DNA of 64,000 nucleotides from Myxococcus qinghaiensis (GCF_024198215.1 NZ_JAKCFA010000006.1:1-64000), one strand, 5' to 3'; shown: positions 1 to 9,393, counted from the first letter of the stretch. Numbers and translations: made by a program. Notes: a model not told the origin generated them from the letters alone.

Positions 1-78
1 CCGCCCCATGCCGACCACCATCTCATCGAGGTAGGCGCTCAGCGCCTCATCCAGCTTGCGCAGATGTGCGGGTGTCAT
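1..78 (-). CDS. N-terminal end of a probable transposase (partial)
   Basis: Only the first 26 codons lie in the window; the gene continues past the left edge. The peptide starts MTPAHLRKLDEAL and runs on to DEMVVGMGR. This resembles the start of IS701/IS4-type DDE transposases common in myxobacteria, where a short helical N-terminus ends in a GLGR/GMGR motif before the catalytic domain. No catalytic residue is visible, so the family call is inference from a short stretch. The ATG is at 76-78 and has only a weak GGTCGGG upstream. If it is an insertion sequence, its left end lies somewhere in the next 50-150 bases. Confidence 0.45.
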   Translation of the reverse strand, partial: MTPAHLRKLDEALSAYLDEMVVGMGR

Positions 79-473
79 CCCGACCGTAGATCATGACCGC
101 TACCTGGATTCAAGTGACCGGGTAGTACTAGAGCCCCCTCGTAGAACATCGTGCCATTCGGGCGGGGCTTGAGGCCAGGCTTTATCAGTACGTGTCTTTG
201 ACGTCGGACGGCGACTGAGCAGTCAGGAGCGTCCGAAGCGCCCTCCGGGACACTCTCTGCGAATCCTTGCGCCACTTGCAGAGAGATGACCATGGGTGTC
301 TGGAGGGTTCCGTCTCAACAAACATTTTGATGCACATCAACATCCTCGCCGGCTACCAGGATCGCTCCTTGTGTCTGGCAGAAACTGGTTTGGACTGCAT
401 TCAGGCTGGCAGTTCGTGCACACCGGAAATCCCGTCGGAAAATCCAGACAGAACATCCCACGCGAGCCCTCTT
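79..473. other. Gene-poor stretch beside the transposase start
   Basis: About 395 bases with no convincing gene. A 72-codon minus-strand frame (75-293) exists but has no clear ribosome site, no recognisable domain and unusual composition. It could be a remnant of a gene broken by the neighbouring element. The stretch is less GC-rich than the rest, with AT-rich patches near 310-345 and 450-480. It may hold the insertion sequence end and the region downstream of the DUF6959 gene, but I could not place an inverted repeat or target duplication. Confidence 0.4.
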
Positions 474-740
474 TCAATAAGGCAGCGCGAGACCATGCTC
501 CCCGAGCGCCGCCTCGTAGCGCGCCTGCGCATCACGGAGCTGCTCGACGGCATCTCGGAGCAACTCCTGGGCATTCGATGTGTTCCCCTGCTCAAGGGCC
601 GCGAGAGCCTCGGACGCCGTGGACACCAGGGAATGCAGTGTGTCGCCCTGGATGACGACGCCTGGAAACCTCCGACCCGGGAGGCGAAGGACAGCGTTGT
701 TGCCAGGCTGCGTGAGCAGTTCGGCTTCGACAAGCATCAT
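474..740 (-). CDS. DUF6959-like small protein
   Basis: An 88-residue soluble protein. The segment VEAELLTQPGNNAVLRLPGR followed by FPGVVIQGDTL matches my memory of the DUF6959 family, small proteins of unknown function. The C-terminal half (residues 38-80) is predicted helical, with ALEQGNTSNAQELL and heptad-like leucines. There is no signal peptide. The start has two adjacent ATGs (740 and 737), with AGGAGG about 14 bases upstream inside a small inverted repeat (AGGAG-GGAT-CTCCT) that may affect initiation. It is transcribed away from the secretion ATPase gene, with a 111-base gap, and sits near a probable transposase, so recent rearrangement is possible. Function unknown. Confidence 0.7.
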   Translation of the reverse strand: MMLVEAELLTQPGNNAVLRLPGRRFPGVVIQGDTLHSLVSTASEALAALEQGNTSNAQELLRDAVEQLRDAQARYEAALGEHGLALPY

Positions 741-851
741 GGAAGGAGATCCCTCCTGAAACTTTTCGACTCAGTCATCGACGACGCCCCTCAGCTCGGC
801 GACCGGCTCGTCCCGGTCGGGCAAGCTCGCAATTGTTGCCACTTGCTCACC

Positions 852-2684
852 TCACGCCGAAGTCATGCGCACCACTTCGTCAAAAGCAGTGAGCCCCTGC
901 GCCAGCTTGCGCACGGCGGCCTCGCGCAGGGTGCGCATGCCTCCGCGCCGGGCCACTTCCACCAGCTTCTCGTACGGTGCCTCGCGTGCAATCTGCTCGC
1001 GCAGCTCTCCGCCCGTGGTGACGATTTCGAAGACGCCCGTGCGGCCCACGTAGCCCGTGCCTCGGCAGCGCACGCAGCCTGCCCCCTTGAGCAGGCGCAC
1101 CCCACCCGGCAGCAAGGGCAGCGGCGCCTGGAGCGCGAGCAGCTCATCCGGCGTCAGCGTCGCCTCCTCCGCGCAATGACTGCACACGCGGCGCAACAGT
1201 CGTTGGGCCATGACGCCCAACAAGCTCTGCGCCAGGAGGAAAGACGGCACTCCCAAGTCCCGCATGCGCGCCACCGCGCCCAACGCGTCGTTGGTGTGTA
1301 GCGTGGACAGGACAAGATGTCCGGTGAGCGCGGACTGGATGGCGTTCTCCGCCGTCTCCTGGTCACGAATCTCACCCACCATGATGACGTCCGGGTCCTG
1401 ACGCAGGATGTGGCGCAGCGCGCTCGCGAAGTCGAGCCCCAGCTTGGGCTGCACCTGCACCTGGTTGAAGGCGTCCCACACCATTTCAATGGGGTCTTCA
1501 ATCGTGGTGACGTTGACGTCCGGCCCCGCCAGCGCCTTGAGCGCCGAATAGAGCGTCGTCGTCTTGCCACTTCCCGTTGGCCCCGTGACGAGGATGAGCC
1601 CGTGGGGCTGGTCAATCCACGACTCGAAGGAGTTCTTCTCGTCCGGCTCGAAGCCAAGCTGGGCGATGTCCTGCACCAGCGTCTCCGGGTCGAAGATGCG
1701 GATGACCACCTTCTCGCCAAAGGCCGTGGGCAGCGTGCTGACGCGCAACTCCACCTCGCGCCCGTCCCGCTCCGTCTTGATGCGCCCGTCCTGGGGCTTG
1801 CGCTTCTCGGAGATGTCGATGCGCGAGAGCATCTTCACGCGCGACACAATCGGCGCATGCACCTGCGCCGGCAGCGAGTACACCGGGTGCAACACGCCGT
1901 CGATGCGCAGCCGCACCACGCTGGTGGAGCGCTTGGGCTCGATGTGGATATCCGAGGCGCGGTTGTCGAAGGCGTAGCGCAGCAGATAGTCCACCGCCTG
2001 CACCACCGGACGGTCAGACGCCTCCAGCTCCTGCGTGCCGCTGAGCGACACGAGCTGCTCGAAGTTGGAGAGCTGTCCGCCTCCCACCGCCACGCTGAAG
2101 TCATCCGCCGCGCGGGCCAGCGTCCTGCCGAAGCCGTAGATGTCGGAGATGGACTTGAGGATGTCCGCCTTCGCGCTCAGCACCGGCTCCACTGGCAGGC
2201 CCGTGAGGCGGTGGAAGCTCTCGAACAGCTCCCGGTCGAACGGGTTGGCCACCGCCACCAGCAACCGGCCCTGCACCGTGCGCTCCAGCGGGAGCAACAC
2301 GTGCTTCTGCGCATACGGCCGCGACACCGTGCGCGTGGCCAGCGTCATGTCCAGCTTCAGCGGGTCTATCTTCCGGTAGGCCATGCCCGCGGCACGCGCG
2401 GCGGCCTCCGTGACGCGGTCCTCGTCCAGCACGCCCCGGCCGTTGGCCAGGGGCACCTGGAAGGCAGCCACCACCTCGACAGGCGACACGTCGTAGCGCG
2501 CCGCATCCTTGCCAATCGCGGCCGTCTGCGCCTTGAGGACCCGCGCTCGCGCGGCCCCCTCTTTCGCGAGGACCTCCTGGGCCTGCTGGGGCGTCAACAG
2601 CCCCTGCCCCACCAGCGCCTCCAGCACGAAGAGCGTGGTGAAGTCATCCCGGCTCTTCGGAGGAGGATTCCCCGGGCCGCTCAC
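852..2684 (-). CDS. gspE: GspE/PilB-type secretion ATPase
   Basis: A 610-residue hexameric traffic ATPase that would power a type II secretion or type IV pilus-like machine at the cytoplasmic face of the inner membrane. It has an N-terminal MshEN-like region (about 20-150), a linker, then the RecA-like core: Walker A GPTGSGKTTT near residue 366, an aspartate box, and Walker B DPDVIMVGEIRD. The tetracysteine zinc motif typical of GspE is present (CSHC then CVRC near 510-560). The GTG start at 2684 overlaps the TGA of the upstream metalloprotease (shared GTGA), so the two are probably translationally coupled; the long in-frame upstream extension is a shadow of that gene. No other gsp or pil gene is in the window, so gspE versus pilB-like is not settled. 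Confidence 0.85.
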   Translation of the reverse strand: MSGPGNPPPKSRDDFTTLFVLEALVGQGLLTPQQAQEVLAKEGAARARVLKAQTAAIGKDAARYDVSPVEVVAAFQVPLANGRGVLDEDRVTEAAARAAGMAYRKIDPLKLDMTLATRTVSRPYAQKHVLLPLERTVQGRLLVAVANPFDRELFESFHRLTGLPVEPVLSAKADILKSISDIYGFGRTLARAADDFSVAVGGGQLSNFEQLVSLSGTQELEASDRPVVQAVDYLLRYAFDNRASDIHIEPKRSTSVVRLRIDGVLHPVYSLPAQVHAPIVSRVKMLSRIDISEKRKPQDGRIKTERDGREVELRVSTLPTAFGEKVVIRIFDPETLVQDIAQLGFEPDEKNSFESWIDQPHGLILVTGPTGSGKTTTLYSALKALAGPDVNVTTIEDPIEMVWDAFNQVQVQPKLGLDFASALRHILRQDPDVIMVGEIRDQETAENAIQSALTGHLVLSTLHTNDALGAVARMRDLGVPSFLLAQSLLGVMAQRLLRRVCSHCAEEATLTPDELLALQAPLPLLPGGVRLLKGAGCVRCRGTGYVGRTGVFEIVTTGGELREQIAREAPYEKLVEVARRGGMRTLREAAVRKLAQGLTAFDEVVRMTSA

Positions 2685-4474
2685 TGCTTGTGCCAAGTCC
2701 GTCTCCTTCCCGCCACCAGCAGCAGCAGGACCAACCCACCGAGGAAGGCCGCCGCCGACACCGGCGCGCCCGTACAACCACAGCCATCCGGCCCCGTGGT
2801 GCTGCCCGTGGGCGGCCCCGCATCCACGGGCGGCGGCGGCTGCGAGCCACCATCGTTGCACAGCGTGCAAGGCCCGGCGTCCGGCCGCGCTTGAGGATCG
2901 TAACAGGTGCCTCCGCTCGCGCAGAGCATGTTGGGCGCGCAGTCCTGATTCGTCACACAGACAGGCAAGCAGGCGGAGCCGCCCTGCTCCACCGAGCCAC
3001 ACCGCAGCGTGGAGGGGCACGAGCTCGCGGAGCACGCCCGGACGCAGGCCCGCTCACCGTCCTTGTTCACCACCTGGCACGACGTGCCTCCAGGGCAGGA
3101 GCACGCGGAGACGGAGCACTGCTGCGCGCACACGCCCTGCGTGCCGCCCTCGGCGAAAAGACAGTACTGGTTGGTGCCACACTCGGCGTTCGCGGTGCAC
3201 GCGTCGCCCACCTGCTTGCCCGCGGCCTGCTTCGGAACACAGACGCGGTCACACGTCCGGCAGACGGAGTTGCTGTCACAGTCCAGGTCGCCGTAGCAGC
3301 CAGGGACGCAGAGGTTGCCCTCGGGCCGGGCCTCGCACGTATAGCCAGGGCGGCAGTCGCTGCCCCCGAGCGTACAGTCCTTGAGACAGATGGAGCCCTG
3401 TCCCGCCACCACGGAGCATGCCGAGCCCGCGGGGCACGAGTTCGAGCCGCTGCACGTCTCGGTGCAGTAGCCCTCGTCCCACCGGTCGAACTCGCCATTG
3501 CCCGACGGCGCGGACACCGGGGCGATGCAGACGCCATTCGTGGTGTTGCAGCTCCTCGGGCCAGGGGTGCACTCGCGGCCCACTGGCGTGACTCCATCGG
3601 GAAGGGCCGGCAGACAGGCCCGGGTGTACCCGGAGACCGCGGAGGACTCGCGACAGACATAGGGGGCCGGACACTCGGCGGTGGCGTTGCCGAAGCAGCC
3701 CTTCGCACAGACCTTGAGGTCCTTGCCGGAGACGGTGGACGGCGCGGTGACACACGTCAGGCCGGTGGTGCACGCGGCGGTGTCACAGGGCGAACCGACA
3801 GCGCCCGTCTTCGGATAGAAGCGGCACAGCGCCGTCCTGTCGTAGTCCGCGAGGTTGCGCCGGCTCTCTCCCGCCGGAAGGTCGAAGAACATCACCGCGC
3901 CAATGGCCTCGAAGGAGTCACCCAGGCCCAGGCAGTGGCCAATCTCGTGCGTCAACACGCTCTGGATGTCGTAGTGGCCCGCGGGCGTGGGCGTCGTCGT
4001 GGACCACTCGAAGTCCACCGCGTTGAGGAAGATGTCGCACTGGTACACGTAGCCGCTGAACGTCAGCGGGCGCGCGGCGGACTGCCGGTCTCCACCGTTG
4101 AGCGTGTCCGAGTAGCGCGGGTCACTCGCGCTCGTCACCCAGACGGGCACCACGTTGAAGCGGTCCCCCGGGTCATTGACGTTCGCCATGGGCGAGCCCG
4201 TCGTGGCCACTCCGCCATCCGGGAAGGAGAACGTCGGCCAGGAGCAGCTGACCTGCCACGTCTGCGCGGCCGCGCGACTGGCCGCCACCACCAGGTTGAG
4301 GTCATTGCCCCCGGGCAGGGCCTGTCGGCCGTCCACGTAGAAGACGAAGGGGTCCGCGGGAGTGCTGAGCACCCGGTGGCCCAGGTCCTTGTATTCCAGC
4401 ACCTGTTGCGCCGCCGCCGTGACGGACAACAACAACCCGAGTACGACGGCGCTCCGCTGCGAACCCCGATTCAT
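2681..4474 (-). CDS. Secreted metzincin-like protease with MYXO-CTERM sorting tail
   Basis: A 597-residue exported protein. It has a signal peptide (about residues 1-22, ending TAAAQQ) and a protease-like domain (about 25-220) with zinc motif HEIGHCLGLGD, an HExxHxxGxxD variant in which Asp replaces the third His of matrixins. A Met-turn-like GAVMFFD and a matrixin-like DYDRTALCRFYP follow. Next comes a long cysteine-rich region (about 225-540) of EGF/disulfide-type repeats. The C-terminus has GCGCTGAP, a hydrophobic helix and GRRRTWHKQ, which is a MYXO-CTERM signal, known in myxobacteria to direct surface display with myxosortase processing. The start is ATG 4474 with GGAGGGG upstream; a 9-codon longer frame has no better site. 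Its stop overlaps the start of the GspE-type ATPase. Confidence 0.82.
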   Translation of the reverse strand: MNRGSQRSAVVLGLLLSVTAAAQQVLEYKDLGHRVLSTPADPFVFYVDGRQALPGGNDLNLVVAASRAAAQTWQVSCSWPTFSFPDGGVATTGSPMANVNDPGDRFNVVPVWVTSASDPRYSDTLNGGDRQSAARPLTFSGYVYQCDIFLNAVDFEWSTTTPTPAGHYDIQSVLTHEIGHCLGLGDSFEAIGAVMFFDLPAGESRRNLADYDRTALCRFYPKTGAVGSPCDTAACTTGLTCVTAPSTVSGKDLKVCAKGCFGNATAECPAPYVCRESSAVSGYTRACLPALPDGVTPVGRECTPGPRSCNTTNGVCIAPVSAPSGNGEFDRWDEGYCTETCSGSNSCPAGSACSVVAGQGSICLKDCTLGGSDCRPGYTCEARPEGNLCVPGCYGDLDCDSNSVCRTCDRVCVPKQAAGKQVGDACTANAECGTNQYCLFAEGGTQGVCAQQCSVSACSCPGGTSCQVVNKDGERACVRACSASSCPSTLRCGSVEQGGSACLPVCVTNQDCAPNMLCASGGTCYDPQARPDAGPCTLCNDGGSQPPPPVDAGPPTGSTTGPDGCGCTGAPVSAAAFLGGLVLLLLVAGRRRTWHKQ

Positions 4475-4575
4475 CGAAAACCCCTCCGCGTCGTCCAGCA
4501 CCGGGCATGCATTCGCCCGGACTTCGACGGGAAGGGCAGTCTACCCGCGAACAGCGCGTCGAGCCGCATCCCCCA

Positions 4576-5361
4576 CTACTTCACCGGGGGCGCTTCCGCC
4601 TGGCCGCGAACCGCGCGCACCGTCGCATCCACCAATGACTCCGGCGTGGGCCTCTCCGCGACGGCCGTGGCCGGCAGCCCCAGTTGCTCCAGCGCCGACG
4701 CCGTGGTGGGCCCAATCGCCACCACCCGCGCGGGCCCCAATCGCTCACGCCCCGCCGCGTCCAGGAAGGCCTCCGCGGTGCGCGGCGAGGCGAACACCGC
4801 CACGTCCGGCGGTGACTCGGCGAGCAGCGCCAGGGCCTCCGGGGGAACCTCCGCCGCCAGGGAGCGATAGGCCGTCACGCGGGTGACGAGCACGCCCGCG
4901 TCGCGCAGCGCCTCCTCCAGCTCGCGCCGCCCCTCCTCCGCCGCGGGCAACAGCACCTCGTCACCCGACTGGAGTCCGTCCTTGAGCATCTCGAAGAGCG
5001 CCTGCCCCGTGCCCTCGTCCGGCTCCGCGGCGACGTCCAGGCCATAGCTCCTCATGGCGCGCGCCGTCCGAGGCCCCACCGCCGCCAGCTTCACGCGGGA
5101 GAGCCGCTGCGCCGTGCCCGCCTCGCGCAGCGCGTCCATCAGCGCGTCGACAGCGGAGGGACTCGCGAACACCACCCAGCGATAGCGCTGGATGTGCTCG
5201 GCGGCGGACGCCAGCGGACGTGGGTCCTCCGGCGGACGCAGCTCCAGGAGCGGAAGGCTGAGCACCTCCGCGCCCTCGTCCTCCAGGAGAAAGCACAGCT
5301 CCTCGGCCCGCTCACGCGGGCGCGTCACCAAGACTCGGATGCCTTCCAGTCGCCGTTCCAC
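4576..5361 (-). CDS. hemD: Uroporphyrinogen-III synthase
   Basis: A 261-residue cytosolic enzyme that closes and isomerises hydroxymethylbilane to uroporphyrinogen III in tetrapyrrole synthesis. It shows the two-lobed HemD fold: an N-terminal IRVLVTRPRERAEEL start, VFASPSAVDALM around residue 65, and in the second half VAVFASPRTAEAFL and VAIGPTTASALEQLG. The family conserves little sequence, but length and position fit. It lies 12 bases after hemC and is the last gene of the haem operon. About 100 bases separate it from the metalloprotease gene, which is probably a different unit. Confidence 0.93.
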   Translation of the reverse strand: MERRLEGIRVLVTRPRERAEELCFLLEDEGAEVLSLPLLELRPPEDPRPLASAAEHIQRYRWVVFASPSAVDALMDALREAGTAQRLSRVKLAAVGPRTARAMRSYGLDVAAEPDEGTGQALFEMLKDGLQSGDEVLLPAAEEGRRELEEALRDAGVLVTRVTAYRSLAAEVPPEALALLAESPPDVAVFASPRTAEAFLDAAGRERLGPARVVAIGPTTASALEQLGLPATAVAERPTPESLVDATVRAVRGQAEAPPVK

Positions 5362-5373
5362 GCGGGCGGCAGT

Positions 5374-6312
5374 CTAGGGCCGCGCGTCCGGGCGGCGAGC
5401 GAAATCACGCAGGATGTCCGCCGCGCCCTGCGACAAGAGGTCGTCGGCCAGGGCCTCGCCCAGCTCCCGCGCCTGCGCCACCGGCCCACGGACCTCGCCC
5501 CGCACCACCCGTGCGCCATCCGGCCGGCCCACCAGTCCGCGCAGGTGCACGAAGCCCTCGGACACCGTGGCATGCCCCGCCAGCGGCACCGTGCAGCCGC
5601 CCTCCAGCTTCGCCAGCAGCGCGCGCTCGGCCGTCACCGCCACGCGCGTCGTCGCATCCTCCAGCGGCGCGAGCAGCGCGCACACGCGCGCGTCGTCCCC
5701 TCGGCACTGGATGGCGAGCACGCCCTGCCCCACCGCGGGCAGGCTCACCTCGGTGGACAGCACCTGGGTGATGACGTCTTCCAGGCCCAGGCGCTTGAGC
5801 CCCGCGTACGCCAGCACCGCGCCCGCGAGCCCCAGCTCCTTCGTCTTCTGCAAACGCGTCTGCACGTTGCCGCGCAGGCTGACGATCTCCAGGTCCGGCC
5901 GCCGCGAGCGCAGGATGCAGCTGCGGCGCAGCGACGACGTGCCCACGCGCGCACCCTGCGGCAGCGAATCCAGCGTCTGGCCCGCAAGGCCACAGAAGGC
6001 ATCGCGAGGGTCCTCGCGCGTCGGCACCGCCGCGAGAATCAGGCCCTCCGGCAGCTCGGACGTCATGTCCTTCAGGCTGTGCACCGCGAGGTCCGCGCGG
6101 CCGTCGATGAGCGCCTGCTCGATTTCCTTCACGAACAGGCCCTTGCCGCCCACCGCCGACAGCGGCGCGGACAGGAAGCGGTCTCCCTCGGTGGTCATCT
6201 CCACCAGGGACACCTCCAGGCCCGGATGATGCGAGGCCAGGAGCGCGCCCACGTGGCGGGCCTGCCAGAGCGCCAGCGGGCTCTGTCGGGTGGCGATTCG
6301 CACGGTCTTCAT
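5374..6312 (-). CDS. hemC: Hydroxymethylbilane synthase (porphobilinogen deaminase)
   Basis: A 312-residue enzyme that polymerises four porphobilinogens into hydroxymethylbilane using a dipyrromethane cofactor. Signature stretches include the N-terminal [50 protein letters not shown] and RGNVQTRL. The cofactor cysteine is in [13 protein letters not shown] near residue 238. The start ATG overlaps the hemA stop (ATGA), indicating translational coupling. Length is normal for the family. Confidence 0.97.
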   Translation of the reverse strand: MKTVRIATRQSPLALWQARHVGALLASHHPGLEVSLVEMTTEGDRFLSAPLSAVGGKGLFVKEIEQALIDGRADLAVHSLKDMTSELPEGLILAAVPTREDPRDAFCGLAGQTLDSLPQGARVGTSSLRRSCILRSRRPDLEIVSLRGNVQTRLQKTKELGLAGAVLAYAGLKRLGLEDVITQVLSTEVSLPAVGQGVLAIQCRGDDARVCALLAPLEDATTRVAVTAERALLAKLEGGCTVPLAGHATVSEGFVHLRGLVGRPDGARVVRGEVRGPVAQARELGEALADDLLSQGAADILRDFARRPDARP

Positions 6313-7640
6313 CGCTTGGCCCCCGTGGCGACCTGCTGCGGAACCGGAGCCAGGGAAGAGGCCTCCGCGTCCGCAGCCTCCATCTCCGCCTCCAGGAGTC
6401 CGAAGAGCTCCGCGGCCGCGCCCGCCAGGCGATTGCCCTCGCCCTCCGGGCCCACGGCGCGCAGCCGCGAGGTGGGCTCATGCAACAGCTTGTTCACGAT
6501 GGCGCGCCCCATGGCCTCGATGCTCTTGCGTTGCTTGTCCGTCAGCCCGTCGCCCAGCGACGTCAGCGTGCGCTCCACCTCCGAGCGGGCAATGGCCTCC
6601 GCGCGCTGGCGCAGACGCGCGAGCACCGGCATGCCCTCGCGCAGCGCGCGCTCCTTGACGAAGCGAGCCACCTCCTGCGCCACCAGCACGCCCGCCTTGT
6701 GCGCCTCCTCGGCGCGCGCGGCCGCGTTGTCCGCGACGAACTTCTGGATGTCGTCCACGTCGTAGGCGTGCACCCAGTCCAGCGTGCCCACCCCAGGGTC
6801 GATGTCTCGCGGCACCGCCAGGTCCACCATGAACAGCGGCCGGCCCTTGCGCCCCTTACCCACCGCGCCCACGTTCTCCCGGGTGAACAGCGGCACGGGG
6901 GACGCGGTGCTGCACACCACCACGTCCGCGGCGCCCAGGAGCGAGAACAGCTCCTCGAAGGGCCGCGCCACCCCGCCCACCTCCGTCGCCAGCGCCTCCG
7001 CGCGAGCCAACGTCCGGTTGGTGATGAACAGCTTCGTCGCACCCGCCTGCTGCAGATGGCGCGCCGCCAGCTCTCCCATCTCCCCCGCTCCCACCACCAG
7101 CACCGTCTTGCCCTTCAAGCCGTCGAACACCTTGCTGGCCAGTTGCACCGCCGCCGACGCCATGGACGTCGCCGCGCGGCCGATGGCCGTCTCCGTGCGC
7201 ACCCGCTTGGCGCACCCGAACGCCGCCGCGCACGCCCGCGTCAACTCACCCCGCACCGCCCCCGCGCCCTGGCCCCGCTCGAAGGAGTCCTTCACCTGCC
7301 CGAGAATCTGCGCCTCGCCCAGCACCATGGAGTCCAGGCTGGAGGCCACCCGGAACAGGTGGATGAGGGCCGCCTCGCCCCGGTGCTCGTAGAGGTGGTC
7401 CAACGCCTCGTCACCGCCCAGCGCCCGCAGCTCCGACACCGCGCGCTCCCGCGCGAGCATGCCGTCCGGCGCGGAGAGATAGACCTCCACCCGGTTGCAG
7501 GTGGACACCCAGAGCACCTCCACCGGCGACTGGGCCAGCCGCTGGAGCACCTCCACCTGACGCGACTCGGACAGGGCCAGCCGCTCGCGCACCACCAGGG
7601 GCGCCGTACGGTGGGACAGGCCAATGCAGACGAGCTCCAT
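6309..7640 (-). CDS. hemA: Glutamyl-tRNA reductase
   Basis: A 443-residue enzyme that reduces glutamyl-tRNA(Glu) to glutamate-1-semialdehyde with NADPH, the first committed step of the C5 haem route. The N-terminus reads [14 protein letters not shown], followed by the catalytic-cysteine motif STCNRVEVY near residue 49. An NADPH-binding Rossmann segment [17 protein letters not shown] lies near 190, and a C-terminal dimerisation helix follows. The start is ATG 7640, placed by the family N-terminus; the longer open frame upstream is a shadow of the ccsA-like gene. It begins 2 bases after the stop of that gene and overlaps hemC at its end. Confidence 0.97.
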   Translation of the reverse strand: MELVCIGLSHRTAPLVVRERLALSESRQVEVLQRLAQSPVEVLWVSTCNRVEVYLSAPDGMLARERAVSELRALGGDEALDHLYEHRGEAALIHLFRVASSLDSMVLGEAQILGQVKDSFERGQGAGAVRGELTRACAAAFGCAKRVRTETAIGRAATSMASAAVQLASKVFDGLKGKTVLVVGAGEMGELAARHLQQAGATKLFITNRTLARAEALATEVGGVARPFEELFSLLGAADVVVCSTASPVPLFTRENVGAVGKGRKGRPLFMVDLAVPRDIDPGVGTLDWVHAYDVDDIQKFVADNAAARAEEAHKAGVLVAQEVARFVKERALREGMPVLARLRQRAEAIARSEVERTLTSLGDGLTDKQRKSIEAMGRAIVNKLLHEPTSRLRAVGPEGEGNRLAGAAAELFGLLEAEMEAADAEASSLAPVPQQVATGAKR

Positions 7641-7642
7641 AC

Positions 7643-8458
7643 TCAGGGAATCCTCATGGCGGCCGCCGTGCTCGCAGTCACGTCGTACGAGGTGAGGAAC
7701 GACACCAGCACCAGACAGAACCCCGCCATGGTCAGCAACGCCACCCGGCGCCCCCGCCAGCCCGCGAAGATGCGCGCGTTGACGATGGCCGCGAAGACGG
7801 CCCACGCCACCACCGTGGCAATCGACTTGCCATCCCACTGCCAGCCGATGGTGGAGGCGACGAAGAACGCCCCCGTCGCCAGGGTGATGGACAGCGCGAT
7901 GAAGCCCCACACCACCAAACGCCGATTGAGGGTGTCCAGGAACTCCAGCGAGGGCAGCCGGGAGAAGAGCAGGCCGAAGCGCTTGGCGCGCACCTGCCGC
8001 TCCATCAGGAGGTACATGACCCCCACGCCCGCGGCCACCGCGAACGCGGCCAGCCCCAACAGCGCCAGGGTGATGTGCAGCGGCAAGAGCGGCTGTCGCA
8101 CGCCCGGTGGAAGCGGCGACTGCCCTCCGTGCATCAACAGCCCGGGTATCAGCACCGTCACGGCCAGGGGCGTGAGGAACGCGCCGATGACGGGGCGGCG
8201 GTAGCGCACATCCAGCGCCAGGAAGATGGCCAAGAGCAGGAAGGCCAGCGTGGAGAAGCCCTGGGCCATGCCCACGGGCCGGCCGGACTGGGCTCCGAGC
8301 AACTCGAAGAGGGCCACCCCGTGCAGCACGAGCCCTCCGCCCACCAGCACGCGCCCGGCCATGGCCAGCGCGTCCGACTGGCGGACGAGGTAGGCCAGAT
8401 AGGCCACGGCGGCGATGCCGTAGGCGTGGCAGGCGAGCGATACGAGCGTGTGGCTCAT
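7643..8458 (-). CDS. CcsA/HemX-like cytochrome c assembly membrane protein
   Basis: A 271-residue integral membrane protein with about eight hydrophobic helices. It matches the CcsA/ResC/HemX family, which handles haem for cytochrome c assembly or tunes HemA levels. Visible features are histidines in and near membrane segments (SHTLVSLACHAYG, LLPLHITLALLG), a WQWDGK loop near residue 225 resembling the tryptophan-rich loop of the family, and a C-terminal helix. It sits directly upstream of hemA with 2 bases between them, as hemX does in many bacteria. I chose ATG 8458 over a TTG at 8470. Whether it works in cytochrome c maturation or HemA control cannot be told from sequence. Confidence 0.85.
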   Translation of the reverse strand: MSHTLVSLACHAYGIAAVAYLAYLVRQSDALAMAGRVLVGGGLVLHGVALFELLGAQSGRPVGMAQGFSTLAFLLLAIFLALDVRYRRPVIGAFLTPLAVTVLIPGLLMHGGQSPLPPGVRQPLLPLHITLALLGLAAFAVAAGVGVMYLLMERQVRAKRFGLLFSRLPSLEFLDTLNRRLVVWGFIALSITLATGAFFVASTIGWQWDGKSIATVVAWAVFAAIVNARIFAGWRGRRVALLTMAGFCLVLVSFLTSYDVTASTAAAMRIP

Positions 8459-8491
8459 GGATTCAGGCAATAACCGTGACAGACAGGCGAA

Positions 8492-8872
8492 TCAGCCCAT
8501 CTTGTTGAGAAGGAACGCCGCCAACAGGTCGGTCTCCGAATCGGGTTTCTTGCCCGCCGCCTCCGGCTTCGGCGCCCCGGAGGGCACGTCCGTCACATAC
8601 CCTGGAACGACCTCGTAGGCGGACTCCCCCACCAGCACCGAGTCGGCCATCTGCTCGGCCCCCAGGCGGGAGAGCTGCTCCTCGGTCTTCACCTTGGCCA
8701 CCAGACCGTGGGTGTCCTCGCCCGACACGAGTTGGAGGAAATGCACCGCGGGGGAGACGGCGAAGGCGGTGCCGCCCTCGGCCATCACCACCAGCCGGCC
8801 ATCCCGCACGTCCGCTTTGTCGGCCAGTGCCCACTCCTCGAGCTGGGACTGGGGCAGAAAGAGCTTCGTCAC
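8492..8872 (-). CDS. Hypothetical cytosolic protein, 126 residues
   Basis: Begins MTKLFLPQSQLEEWALADKA from a GTG at 8872; a longer ATG-started frame (to 9007) runs into low-quality sequence overlapping the trxA upstream region, so the GTG is preferred. The protein is acidic and soluble with no signal peptide. A beta-rich middle (DGRLVVMAEGGTAFAVSPAVHFLQLVSG would span residues 26-53) is followed by a lysine/proline linker and the helix DLLAAFLLNKMG at the C-terminus. I do not recognise a domain. It lies 33 bases upstream of the ccsA-like gene in the same direction and may lead the haem operon. Confidence 0.7.
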   Translation of the reverse strand: MTKLFLPQSQLEEWALADKADVRDGRLVVMAEGGTAFAVSPAVHFLQLVSGEDTHGLVAKVKTEEQLSRLGAEQMADSVLVGESAYEVVPGYVTDVPSGAPKPEAAGKKPDSETDLLAAFLLNKMG

Positions 8873-9056
8873 GTCCGCCAGCCTACACCAGCACCGGGCT
8901 TGAGGGGGGAGCCGTTCGGAATGAGGGGTGAAACCCGCGCGTCCCCACCGCATCATTTCTGGCAGATCGGCCGACGGTCCGCCGATTCTTGCAGGCTCCC
9001 GGGGCACGTACTAGACGACGCGCCGTGCAGGCCGGAGAGGGCCCGAAGGAGACACC

Positions 9057-9386
9057 ATGGCAGGCGACAACGTGACACAGGTCGGAGATGGCGACTTCAA
9101 GCAGCTGGTGCTGGACTCCCAGGAGCCCGTGCTGGTGGACTTCTGGGCGACCTGGTGCGCGCCGTGCCGCGCCATCGCCCCGTCCATCGACGCGCTCGCC
9201 ACCCAGTATGGCGGCCAGGTGAAGTTCACCAAGATGAACATCGACGACAACCAGCAGACGCCGCAGGACTACGGCATCCGGTCCATCCCCACCCTGCTGC
9301 TCTTCAAGGGCGGCAAGGTCGTGGAGCAGATTGTCGGCGCCGTCCCCAAGGCGCGCATCGAAGACGCCATCAAGAAGGCGCTGTAA
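9057..9386 (+). CDS. trxA: Thioredoxin
   Basis: A 109-residue disulfide reductase. The active site WCAPC is near residue 34 in [16 protein letters not shown], with the cis-proline motif [13 protein letters not shown] near 75 and the closing [16 protein letters not shown] helix. The length is that of a typical cytosolic thioredoxin with no signal peptide. The start is ATG 9057 with GAAGGAGA just upstream. It is divergent from the 8492-8872 gene, and a long hairpin follows the stop. Confidence 0.97.
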   Translation: MAGDNVTQVGDGDFKQLVLDSQEPVLVDFWATWCAPCRAIAPSIDALATQYGGQVKFTKMNIDDNQQTPQDYGIRSIPTLLLFKGGKVVEQIVGAVPKARIEDAIKKAL

Positions 9387-9393
9387 GCCGCTT

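Noticed and set aside
75-293. A 72-codon minus-strand frame beside the transposase start.
   Set aside because: No ribosome site, no domain and it overlaps the transposase start codon; kept only as a possible remnant.
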